Assembly (NCBI GenBank): GCA_001584585.1
Contig: LSYV01000040.1
Span: 786,661 to 850,660 of the forward strand
Direction of reading: 5' to 3'
Source: Gonium pectorale
Taxonomy: Eukaryota > Chlorophyta > Chlorophyceae > Chlamydomonadales > Volvocaceae
DNA length: 64,000 nt
The notes beneath the pieces were generated by a model. That model had not been told where the DNA came from, did not search any database, and was given only the letters and a program-made list of their open reading frames with translations. Positions 1-10,870 of this stretch are shown here, one piece after another. The translations under genes and the position numbers were made by a program. Position 1 is the stretch's first letter. The number at the start of each line of letters is the position of its first letter.

Positions 1-98
1 GATGCATGGTGTACACGTCTGCCCAGGTGCTTGCGGTGTTTGGCTTACCTTTCCGCCTTCCTCGCCCTCCGGTGCCATTCATTCTACCACTCAACCAG

Positions 99-461
99 GC
101 GCAACAAGCCATGCACTCACACCTAATAAAGCTCGTGGCGTCGTACACGCACGTGGCGTCGGACGGCAGCTTGGGCTCCGCGGCGCCCCTAGCCACGTCG
201 GGCCCCGGGGCAGAGCCTGCCTCCGCGTCGGGCGACGGCGGTGCCACGGCCGGTGAGGCTGCGTCCGCGTGGGGCTGGGTGACGACCGATCCGGGCGCGA
301 GCGCCGGCAGCAGCGCCAGTAGCGTGCTGACCAACAGCGGCGGTGGAGGCGGCGGAGGCAGCGGTGCGGCTGGGCGCATATTGGGCTCACTGCTGCCGCT
401 TCCGGCCCTCAACCTGAGCTTCGACGGGCACAGCCTGCAGCCGATCCGGCTGCGCGACAGC
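99..461 (+). CDS. Putative internal exon, probably of the STAND-WD40 gene
   Basis: An open frame follows a plausible acceptor (ACCAG ending at 98) and starts AQQAMHSHLIKLVASYTHVA. It then runs into Ser/Ala/Gly-rich sequence with a Gly run, and ends near LNLSFDGHSLQPIRL. Donors at 462 (GTGCAA) or 480 (GTGTGC) would both leave phase 0, which agrees with the next recognised exon at 2196. No domain is recognised. I assign it to the downstream gene only from strand, phase and position. It could belong to another gene whose start lies before the window. Confidence 0.4.
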
Positions 462-2195
462 GTGCAAGGCCTCGGTTGCGTGTGCCAGGGCTGACGGCGT
501 ATGCGTGGGAGGGCTGCCGTGCAATTGTGCTGCAGGGTGCGGTGCACAGCGCACAAACGGTGCAGGACGCGCCGATGCGGCAAGACCCTGCAAGGGGATA
601 CAGTGGGGTCGGGAGAGGGCGCGAACACTATGGGGAGAGGACACAGCGTAGTAATGAATGCAAGCACTCAGATTGGCTAGGTAGTTCTTTAACCATGTGG
701 GCGCCTCAGACTGGAGAGGTAGTTCCTAAACCATGTGGGCGGCTTCCTGTTCGTCGCGATGTTAGTAAGGACTGGCACTTGCTTGAGATTACAACTTTCC
801 AAGTTGCACTTGACACCGTGCCTTAGTCGAAAGAACACCGGGAGCGCTAACGTAGCAACAGTGTCATGCAGTGTGGTGCAGGACGCTACGGAGTTCATGC
901 AGACGCCGTGAGAAGAAGCACCCAAGATAAGGGCAGCATGATGTAGCGGCCGCATGATGTACGGTACACGGCTGTTGTTGAGGATGGGAACAGCTGCTAT
1001 TGAGTGTACAGAGCTCGTCGATGATTCCATGCGGGTCGAGTTGTGCTCCTGCGTAGTTGTGCGTTGGGCATATATCAGGCGCTGATGAGTTTGGGTCGCA
1101 TCCTCGACAATATTTGAATGGCGTCGGGGAGGGTTATGATGGGGGCGCGGTGTGTGGGGTGCGCGCGGCCAGGTTGGCGCATACACACGCTGCATGTTCA
1201 CAAGCACGCACGCATATTCGCACGACGTAATACACACGCTGCATGCCAATCATATAGAACACACGTTGCATGGCATCGCAAGAGGCAGGAGCTTCAAGGT
1301 GCTTCGTCAAGCAGCAACGGATGGCTAATGCGGACCATCGATCGTCAGGCGGTCGCTTTGGGAGGATCAGTTGGCGAGCCCGTACAAGTGAGGTAGGAAC
1401 GCCCGGGCCCGGGTTGCTGGACGGCTTGCCTAGGCAGACTGTAAAAACGCTCCTTGGCATCACTAGGAATCGGTGCTGGCATTCGTGCTGATGCGAAAGA
1501 CGCAGCAGGTTATGCCAAAACTAAACCTGGACACGCAAACGACCCGTCCCGCTGCCCCTTACAGCCCCAGTTTCACTGCTCCGTTCCCCCAAGCTAGGTT
1601 TCCCGGCGACGACAGCAATTATTAGGTAAACATTGGTGTGAGACAGACCACCAGCACGCAGACAGGCAACTCGAACAGAACGTTGTGCCTTTATACTGTA
1701 TTTTACTTTCGGTGCACTCCTGACAATGGCCAAGCTGAGCGGGCACGTACTTGCCGTGCATGCCCGGAAGACCTTAGTGCTTCCAAACGAAGGCTAGTTC
1801 TGCTGGCATGGGCTCTGGTTCATGTTTCTTAGTGGTTAGCATTTAGTCTGTAGAGCATGACGATTAGGTAGTAGACAAGCATGGATGCCATCGACTGGAG
1901 AACGTCGGCAACTTCAAGGCCGGCAAGCTTTGGTGGCCGTGACACTGGCCGTTTCTCAAAGGTGGGAGGGCTGTTGGGATGTGTTCACGGCCCACTGCCG
2001 GTTACGCAAATGGTGCCAGCGCACAAGGCGCTGAAGCTTTCAAATGACGTGCACAGTGGTTTAGAATTGCTTCCCAAAGAGCTGGAGGCCTGAAATGCTG
2101 GAGAAGAGGGGTCTCTGATGATTCCCGTATACTTTCCAAAGCGCTTCCTTTCGCGGACTTGACAGCAATGGCCCCACAATGACTTCACTGCACAG
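462..2195. other. Non-coding stretch, likely intron or introns
   Basis: I see no convincing coding exon here. The stretch has lower GC than the flanking exons, a 38-bp tandem duplication at 668-743 and a repeated ACACACGCTGCATG-like motif around 1180-1270. If the exon at 99-461 joins the one at 2196, this is an unusually long intron for the window. A missed exon cannot be excluded. Confidence 0.4.
668..743. repeat. 38-bp imperfect tandem duplication
   Basis: Two adjacent units, 668-705 and 706-743, align end to end. Both contain GGTAGTTC followed by AACCATGTGGGCG and differ at a handful of positions. They lie in non-coding sequence, so this looks like a local duplication with no coding role. 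Confidence 0.75.
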
Positions 2196-5100
2196 GCAAT
2201 TGGACTTCTGGAGCCGCCACCTGTTGACGACCTTCGGAGTCCGTGGAGCCCTCCTCGCCGCCCGCGCACGGCTAAGGGCATCCGGCCCACGACCCCCAAC
2301 GGTTCGTCGGCTGCCAACGGTGGTACAGCCATAGATGATGTCCGCTCTAGCTACACGGGGTCCGCCGCGTCAGCGTCTCCGTACGCGCCGCGCGTCCGAC
2401 CGCCCCGCTCAGCCTCCGGCGCGCGGAGCCCCAGCGCTCGCGGGGCGCGGACCGAAACCCGCAGCCCATTGGAGGTCGCGGTCAACATAGTGCTAGCCAG
2501 GCGTGCGGTATCCAGCGGGGCCCAGCTGGCGCTGGCGGGTCCCTCGCAGCCGCTCAGGCCCGCCACTGCTGTGCCCCAGCAACCCCAGCAGCGGCCCCGC
2601 CACTTCAGCGCCACGCCATGTTCGGCAAATGCACAGGCGGCGGTGTCCGGTTCGGGTGGCTCAGCCACGGGGATGCGGCGACCGGTGGGCAGCGCCGGCC
2701 CCGGGGGACAGGGCCGACCGAGGTCCAGCTCGCCGCCAACTAGCCCCTCGCGGGCGAATGGCAGGTGCGTTTGGTTGTGAGCCGTGCCAACCAAAGCGGT
2801 GTATCCTGAGGGGTGGCGGGTTTCCATAGTCAGCCTTTGCAAATACCGTAACAAGCCAATGGGAGCGGGCCACCGTGGTAGCACCAGCACTAAGTGCTGT
2901 CCGTTTGGGTTGCTGCCCCCAGCTTTGCTGTTGGGGCGCGCGGTAGGATTGAGTGCTGCTGGCTAGGGTGCTGGCGCTGTCAAGAGCCAGAGGGTCGCGG
3001 CTTCTTTGCCCTGATAGTGAAGGACGAGATGCTGGTCATGGAGCTGACGGCTTGGCTCGCCGTTCGGCGCCAACGACAACGCCACGTTCGCGTTCGCTCT
3101 CGGACTGCATGTATGCGTGGGCCGTGTATCATACAGTTGCTGTTCGGCTTCAGGCGTTCAGGGTGCTCACTTCGGCCCCAGCTTTGCGGCCGTCCAAGGC
3201 GGCGTTCTTCTGTTTACACAACTCAGTCCACTCGCCCGCACAGGCTGCTCGACTCGCGCCCATCCGCCGTTAGCCGGCCGGCGTCACCGCTGTCGCTTCC
3301 GCGCGGCGGCTCGGAGTCTGACCCATATGCCGCACAGATGCTGGCGGTTACGGAGCAGCTGCTGCGGCAGCGGGCACAGCAGCGGGCCGCAGGAGCTGCC
3401 CGGGAGTACAGCCCCTTCAAGCTTTCATCCAACGGAGCACCTCCAGCATCGCCGCAGGTACGGGTTAAAGAAGATGTTGGTGTCCACTCGAGAGAAGCTT
3501 TGCGGTTGAGGAGGTGGAGAGGAAGCGCCCGGTATGCAATGACGTTGGGTTTGCAGGAGACGCTCCTAGGTTTGGGAAGACACGATGGCCCGCTGGAATG
3601 CAACAGGGTCGTAAGTTCTGGGGAATGGTTAGGAGTAGCTAAACTCCAGCAGGTGACACGGAGCGCGGGGTTTCCATGGCGTCTGCCCGCCAGTGCCAGG
3701 CGGGATGCCATGGCGGCCGTCGTTGCGTCAGGCCCTCAGCCCTGCGTTGTCTGCTCCGCGCCTCGCAGAACCGCCAGAACCTCACGGCTGACGGTGCTGC
3801 CAACCGGCCTCCCGACGCACCGCCTGTGTCCGCCCCGCCTGTGACGGCCGGCTCGGGGGTGCCCTCGGTGGCCGCCATGCAGCAGCGGCTGCAGGCCAAG
3901 TTCGGCGAGGAAGCGGCCGCGTTCATGCTGCACGACATGCAACAGGTACGGTTGGGCGTTAAAGACGGGAGCCGGGTCGAATAGAATGATGCCGAGTCGC
4001 AGTGAGAGCAAAAGAAGGGCACCAGAGGGGGTCTGGCGATGAGGGGTTGGTTAGCAGCCATGCTCCTGTCACCTTCACCTTTGGTATCTCCGCCCAAGGC
4101 TTGTCCGTGATTATCACGCTTCCAGTTCTTCACACAGACAAGACTGGTAGGCGTGCGCCCAAAGCTGCCTAATGATATCTGCCTTGCGCTCTACTTTTTG
4201 CAGGTTCCCGAGCACTTGCATGTGCTGTTCTACACGGCCATCCTGCAGCTCCGCGACCTGCCCAACCCGCTCCCGTCCACCATGGCCGAAGCCTTCCACT
4301 CTGTCTTCTCGCAGCACTTTGACCAAACCGTGGGGCACGCCGAGCGGCGCGTCGCGCAGTACAAAACGTACATGGCGCAAACTGCCGCCCAGGCGGCAAA
4401 CGTGACGGGAACGGCGCAGCAAAAGGTGGAAGCGCTGTCCGCCAACGGGGCGCGCATGACCCCGCAGCTGCAGCAAGCCCAGGCGCAGCTGCAGCAGGTC
4501 CAGCGGCAGGTCGCGCAGACCCTCGCTGCGCAGACGGCGGAGCTGACGTCGCTGACGGCGGCGGCGACGGCGGCGCGGACGCAGCATGCGCAGATGATGC
4601 GGCTGCTATGCGTCGCGGTGGCGGCGCAGGAGCGGCTGAGCTGCAGCCAGCTGGCGGCCATGGGGCTCGACGGGGTGCTGTCTGCCCTTCCCGCGTGGGA
4701 GGTGCTGTTCCACGCTCGCGATGGCTACTTCGCCATGGTTGACCCCAGCCTGGAGGCATGGCTGGTGGACAAGCGGGGCGCCGGCCAGTTCGCCTGCGAC
4801 CCGCGGGTCGGCCATGCGGCGCTGGGGCAGCACTACCTGCGGCTGGTGCGCGCGGGCGCGGTGCGCAGCTTGGACGTGTACGGGCTACGGTACGGCGTGC
4901 TGCACCTGCTGCTAAGCGAGCGGGAGGCAATCGGGGGCGAGCGACTTCTGCTGGACGCCGAGTACATGGAGCAGGTGTGAAGGGGGCGGGGTTTTGGCAC
5001 GGCATTGGCACAGCGGTGCAGGGGAAGTACGACATACGAAAGCCCACGGAGGACAAGAACGCTGGGCGGTCAGTGCAGGATCCCGCGCTGACGCCTGCAG

Positions 5101-8100
5101 GCAAAGAGGTGAACAGACGGTCAAGAGCCTTCCACGTGTGGGTTGATCCGTCACAACGTCAGCACCGCTGCCTTGAGCCCCCTGACGTGATGCCATTGCC
5201 AGCGCCAGTGGCTACACGCGCCCGGCAGCGGGCAGCGACCGCGCCGTCCTGGTCCTGATGGTCAGCGCCGCATCTCCACCCTTGTACAGGTCTTCCGCGC
5301 ACAGCAGGAGGGCACGTTGTACCTGACCCTCTTCCGGCTCGCCAGCAAGACCGAGGTGGTCTCAGAGCTGCTACGATGGCTACGCCACAACATGGGCGCG
5401 CTGCGGACGCACCCGCGCGCCGTGGTCCCGCTGTGGCACACCGCGCCCAGCCGCACCATGCTGGCGCGGCTGGTGGCCTCAGGCAAGACCTCCGCCCGTG
5501 CTGGCCTTGCGTCCTCCTCGCACACGGCAGGCGCGGATACTGCCGCTGACGGCGCGCATGGTGCCCACCGCAACCCCCACTCACAACACCACCACCGCCA
5601 GCACCACCTCCACCCACACAACGGCGGCATGATGATCGAGGCCGGACACACGAGGGCCGAGGAGGCGCAGGCACCCAACGGCGAGTTGAGCGGCGGCGCG
5701 GGCTTCGGCTCAGCCAGTGAGAACGGCCAGGCGGCTTCTCCGGAGCTGTCGGGCGCCCCCAGTCCCACGGCCGCCGGTCTGGAAGCGCACGCCGCCGGTC
5801 ACTCCAGCCCCGCAGCGGCCGTGCTGGGTGGCCCCGCCACAACGCCCGCGCCACGGCCGCAGTGCGTACTGCTTAACCCGCCGCCCTTCTGGCCAGTGGG
5901 CATCACCGCCCTGCCCGGCCACACCGGCGGCGTTACTGGCCTTGTCTTTGACCGCCGCAACCGCCTGCTCGCCGCCGCCACGGCCGCGGGCGTGGTGCAC
6001 ATGTGGGACCACGCGACCGCGCGCCGCGTTGGCACCATGACCGGGTACAGCCCCTCGGTGCCCAGCGCGGACCTGCACCCCAGCGGCACGCTCCTCGCCG
6101 TTGGCTCGTCCACTGACTGCGCCGTACGCATCCGCGGCATTGATTCCGGCTCTGGACCTCTTATCACTTTCAGCGAGCCGCAACCCGAGTCCGAGGCCAA
6201 AGCCCTGTTGGGGCCCCGCAACGCCACCGTCCGCCACCTGACGTACAGCCCTGACGGACACCTGCTCGCCGTGGTGTACGGTGACGGTACGGTCACGGTG
6301 TGGGATCCCGTTCGTGCCGTGCGCTCGTCCACGCTGCCGGTACTCAACCGGGCCGCGGCGGCGCGCTTCGCTAGCTTCGCGCCTGACGGGCAGCTGCTGG
6401 CGCTCGCATGCGCCAACGGCACGATTCGCGTCTGGTACCTGGAGCGACTCAATCCCGTGCACGTCAGCATCCTGCGCGCGTACGAGCCCAATGTCGCCGT
6501 ACGCTGCGTGTACTACTCCCCATCGGGGCTGCTCCTGGCGTCGGTCGCGGAGGGCTCGTCGGAGGTGGTGCTGTGGGACGTGGCGAGCGGCAAGCAGCAC
6601 CAGGCGCTGGCGGGGCCGCCCGGCACCCCGCCCGTGCGCGCACTGGCGTTCAGCCCCGGAGGGCAGCTGCTGGCCGCGGCAGGTGGGCGAGGAACAAACA
6701 GGCCAAGACGGCCGGTCGAGGGATCGGTAACGTTCTGAAGCTTCGCATCGACGCTGTGGACGCGGCCGCGAGCTCAGGCTCCCTGTCTGTGGAGCTGTCT
6801 GATTAGGGAGCGGACAACGCAACATCGGTGCTAGTTAATAAACCTTGCCTTGCCTCGTTCGCCCGCACAGGTGACGGCGGCGACGTGAGCCTGTGGAATG
6901 CGAACACGCGTGGCCACTGGTCCCGCGCGGCGGTGCTATCGGGCCACGCCTACGCCGTCAATGCTCTCGCCTTCAGTCCCTGCGGCACACTGCTCGCCAG
7001 TGGCGGCAATGAGGACAGCGTCCGGCTGTGGGACGTGGGCGCTGCGCTGCACCGCGCGGAGGCGCACCGGGCCGACATGGGCAACTTTGGGCAGACGCCG
7101 CTGCCAGGGAGCGTGCCGCAGTCGCACGGCGTGATGATCCGGGCAGATGAGGCGGCGGCAGGTGGCCGTCACGCCGCGCCAGGTGCGCTTGTGCAGACGG
7201 TGTGCTGATATTATGCTAAGTCGTGTAGTGTATATATAGTGTATATATATGTAGATGTCGTGTAGTGCCAGGCGCTCTGCTACCGACGCAGCCTGGAAGG
7301 GAGCCAGGCGCTCCATGACCTGGAGTGCTGTTGCTGCTTCCATGGTGCCGTCGCTTAGGTGTGCTGTCGGTTTGTGCTGCCCAACGGTACTCGACCGGCT
7401 ATCCGAGTGCAACACGAGCAGTGGACACGTGTACCCGCAGGCATCCTCTGTTGCCTGGCGCACAACCCCGCCGGCACGCTGCTGGCGGCGGGCATGGGCG
7501 ATGGCGCGGTGTGCCTGTGGGACACTGCGTCGCCGGAGCAGCGTTGGGCGCGGCTGCTGGGGCAGCATCGCCAGCCGGTGGGCCGGGTGCTCTTCAGCGC
7601 CGACGGCCGCCTGCTCATGTCCGCCTCTGATGACGGCTGCATCTGCATTTGGGACGTGGCCGCCGCCGAGACGGTCGGTGGCGGACCCAGCAGCGTCCAG
7701 CTCGTGGTCGCCATCCAGACGGACGCCGCGCTCTGGGCGCGACCGGAGGACGAGGAGGATGGGCTTCAGGATGGCGCCGCCATCACGGCGGCGTCCACGA
7801 CGGGGGTGATGTCCCGGGCTGTCGCAAGGCACAGGCACGGGACGGGCGCGGGCGGCTGGGCGACGCTGTCGTGCAGCGTATCGATCAGCCCAGACGGCTG
7901 CCAGCTCGCGTCGGCGCACGACGACGGGACTGTGTTGCTGTGGATGCTGCCGGAGGGGGAGCTGGCGGCGCGGCTGCGGGGCCACGCCAAGCTGGCGGCG
8001 GGGCTGCAGTACAGCGTTGACGGGCGGCTGCTGGCGTCGGCTTCGGACGATGGGACGGTGTGCATCTGGGACACGGAGGCGGCGGTGCGGGCGGCCTTTG

Positions 8101-9530
8101 AGGAGCGGAGGCCGGAGCCGGTGAGCTGCGGGCAGCCGGGGTGCATATCGGAGCTACAAAGCCGGCGGGCGCCCCAGTTTGCTGGTTCTCTTCTATCGTG
8201 GCGACGGATGCAACTGCTGCTGCGGTGCTCATGCCAGCCACGTTGCCCCCTTTGTTCCCAACAGGTCGCACGACTTCACCACCGGGACCACGTGTACGGC
8301 ATGGACTTTGCCCCCGACGGCTCCGCCATCGCCACCATCAGCCGCGACGGCAACCTGTGCACCTGGGACCCGCGGGCCGGCCTGTGCGCGGCCAGTGTGC
8401 CGCACAGCCACTCCACCGCCACCAAGGCCTCCGTGGACGGCGTGCGGTACAGCCCCACGGGCTTGCTGCTGGCTACAGGCTCCTCTGACGAGGCCATTGT
8501 GCGGCTATGGCACGCCGGCAGCTGCACGCTGCTGCGCGAGCTGGCCGGAGTCCGGCTGCTGGCGTGGCCTGGACTGGCCCCAGCGCCCTGGGCGGCATTC
8601 GTCCGCATGGACTATGCGCCGTTTGTGGTGCGACTGCCGGAGAGGTCGCTATTGCTGGTGAGTACGACGGTAGTTGCAGTTCGTTGGATGAGGTTTGTGT
8701 ACGGCAGCGGACCCTGTAATGTGTACTGGGTGCGGTTCATGCATACCGGTGCGCAAGCTGGTGCTCGCTGCAGGCGTTAGGGGTGTTGGACGAATACGGC
8801 GAGGAAGCGGCCATTGAGGAGATGCCGCTGTGCAACGACGTGACCTGTGGCTGTGCTAACAAACCTGATGGGGCGCTGCCACTCGCAGGAGGCGGCTGCA
8901 GCGCTCATGGTCTCCCCGGATGGCGCCGAGCTGGCGGCTGCAGCGGCTGCCGACGAGGCCGCGGAGGGACTCGCAGGCGCGGCCGTCGGTTTGCCGCCCG
9001 TGCTGCAGGTCGGGCGAGATGAAAGGGCACGCAGCGCAGCGCGGGAACAAGGCTCGGGCAACCACGTTGATCGTTTAGGGCCCGGTGCCATCGGAAGCGA
9101 CCGTGTGTAGGGCCAACGGGCTATCCGCCATAACGTGCATAACCAATTTCCGCGGGAAAATGCGCGCTTGTTTCCTCGCCTTCCGGCTCTGGACTTCCGG
9201 TTTCGTACTTGGCTACGTGGGCCGTGCGCAACGGGTGGTGGACTGACAGCGCTGCCCTATTGTTGCGCCTCGCAGGTCGGTCCAGGAGCGCATCGGCGCC
9301 AGGAGCAGCTCCACCGCTGCCGCCAGCTCTCCCTGCACGCCCGGCTGGACCCGGCGACGGGCCAGGCGGTGCCCGTCATTGCAGCCGACGCGCCGGCGCT
9401 GCGACCAGCCGTGAGGATCTTCAGCAGCGCCAGCACTGTGCCGCACGTGTCGCTGCGGGGTCGCTCGTTGGTGCTGGCGGACAGCGCTACGCTTGCCATC
9501 TACAGCGTTGACGCGAGCGCCGGCCTTTGA
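2196..9530 (+). CDS. STAND/NACHT-like protein with two WD40 propellers (NLR-like), 5' incomplete
   Basis: Exons: 2196-2764, 3244-3457, 3769-3945, 4204-4974, 5290-6682, 6871-7161 (or -7182), 7441-8120, 8265-8657, 8774-8839, 8889-9008, 9276-9530. All joins keep frame and give about 1,640 residues. The first exon is Ser/Pro/Ala-rich. Exon 4204-4974 holds a heptad-like Gln/Ala coiled coil, then a winged-helix-like segment (MMRLLCVAVAAQERLSCSQL) and a block (PSLEAWLVDKRGAGQFACDP) resembling the region between NACHT and WD40 in NWD/NLR proteins. About 13-14 WD40 repeats follow (for example DGTVTVWD, EDSVRLWD, DDGTVCIWD), enough for two propellers. No Walker A motif is visible. It should lie in exons before the window or in unrecognised sequence. 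By analogy it may be a ligand-sensing switch. WD40 is certain; the STAND assignment is inference. Confidence 0.82.
7205..7250. repeat. TA-rich microsatellite in an intron
   Basis: A run of TATATA/TGTATATA repeats sits inside the intron between the exons ending at 7161/7182 and starting at 7441. It is the most AT-rich short patch within this gene. Confidence 0.7.
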
Positions 9531-10870
9531 CGGCGGGCGGTTGGCAGTTAGCGGTCAGCCCTTCACCGCAGGCTATGGGCTATATCCGATCATGCGCGCT
9601 TGTGCGAGTGCACGCATCGTCCTGCGCGTGATGGGCTCTCGTGGCATGAAGGGGTAGGCGGAGCCAGGGCTGCGTGCACTTTCGGGTCCGCCGAGCCAGC
9701 TGCGGCGGATGGGTTTCAGTTGTCGTGTAAAGTGTCAGGGGAGCAGGTCGTGGTACTTAACAGGGCGGCTGCCGCGGCGTTCAAGTCTTTGGGTGGGACA
9801 CCCGTACTGTGAAGTACCCTTCATCGTACCTGCGTGCAGCCGGATTTTTCGGCGTTACCGTTGGACCGATCGGTGGGTTGGACGAGGTTGACAATTTGGC
9901 TACTCCTACTTTGGGTGGCGGTAGTAACTCGTACGGGCAGGCTCCTTGCCTGCTCGATGTGACTAACCGCGCAAGGGCTCTCCCGCCATGCTGCCTGTTG
10001 CTTTACATTCTTCTACATGTCTGAGGCCGCGTCTTCTGCGGCAATGCTATTAACACCAAATTACCACATTGATCCAGACCTGATGATGAACTTTGCAGGT
10101 GCCCCAACGGTGTGGCAGCAGCGAGCTCTAAGTACACCTGAACGCGTCGTTTTATTGCGCGGGCCCGGGGCGATGTAAGCCGTGTGGAGGATGAAAGGGT
10201 AGTGCTTAGTGCTGCGGGCTTGATGCCCGTTTGAAGCTAGGGCGTGGCCAATGATGATCAGCACCATTTGCGTTGAGCCCCGCAGGTTGAGCCGTGTGGC
10301 GGCGCCTTCTGTAGTGTGATCTTGTGTGGTAGAAATCGATTACGGTACGCGGGCCCCAGTTGCCGGCACGCGCGGACCATACAAGACCCTGCATATACCT
10401 AGGGATTTGCGGAATAGTTTTGGTTACATATTTCGGTTGGACCCTTGGCGGCATCCGACTTACCGACCATGCATCACTGCTTGACATTGCATCCTTGACG
10501 CCGTGTAACCATGCGCCGCCTTGTCGTGTCAAGCCATGCATGCGTTATCGCACCGCCAGGCCATCCTGAACCCTACACAGCTCAGTTCGCAGTGGCTGTA
10601 CCCACACAAGTCGATAAGACAAGATTGCTACCCCTACTCACCAAGGCTAGACTGCAGTGCCCTTCACACATTATCGGCTATCGGCACATTGCATAAGCGA
10701 CAGTTCCGCCAGCATCAGCAAAAGTCACAGAATTCGTACGTATGGTACGCAGGTGCATAGGAAGAAACTGATAATCCAAAATGAAAGCGAATGCTACTGC
10801 TACGTCTCAGTTGGCCGAGTCAGCGTTTGTCAAGCCCGCCGCATCCGTCATCCAAACCGGTCAGCAGCGG
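9531..10870. other. Convergent intergenic region with two 3' UTRs
   Basis: This stretch lies between the WD40 gene (+) and the TDP2-like gene (-), which end toward each other. It contains the TGTAA at 9726 and, for the minus gene, TTACA (TGTAA on the minus strand) at 10424-10428. No other gene is seen. Confidence 0.6.
9726..9730 (+). terminator. Candidate TGTAA poly(A) signal of the WD40 gene
   Basis: A TGTAA pentamer, the usual volvocine poly(A) signal, lies about 195 nt after the stop codon at 9528-9530. Confidence 0.45.

Noticed and set aside
4975..4980. Stop at 4978-4980 as the end of a first gene separate from the WD40 gene
   Set aside because: A CAG|GTGTGA donor at 4974 and an acceptor at 5289 join the two parts in frame, and the sequence across the join reads as one continuous helical region before the WD40 repeats.
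5710..6825. 371-codon minus-strand open frame
   Set aside because: Antisense to the WD40 exon. The composition is Arg/Gly/Val-rich without motifs, and the repeats are on the plus strand.
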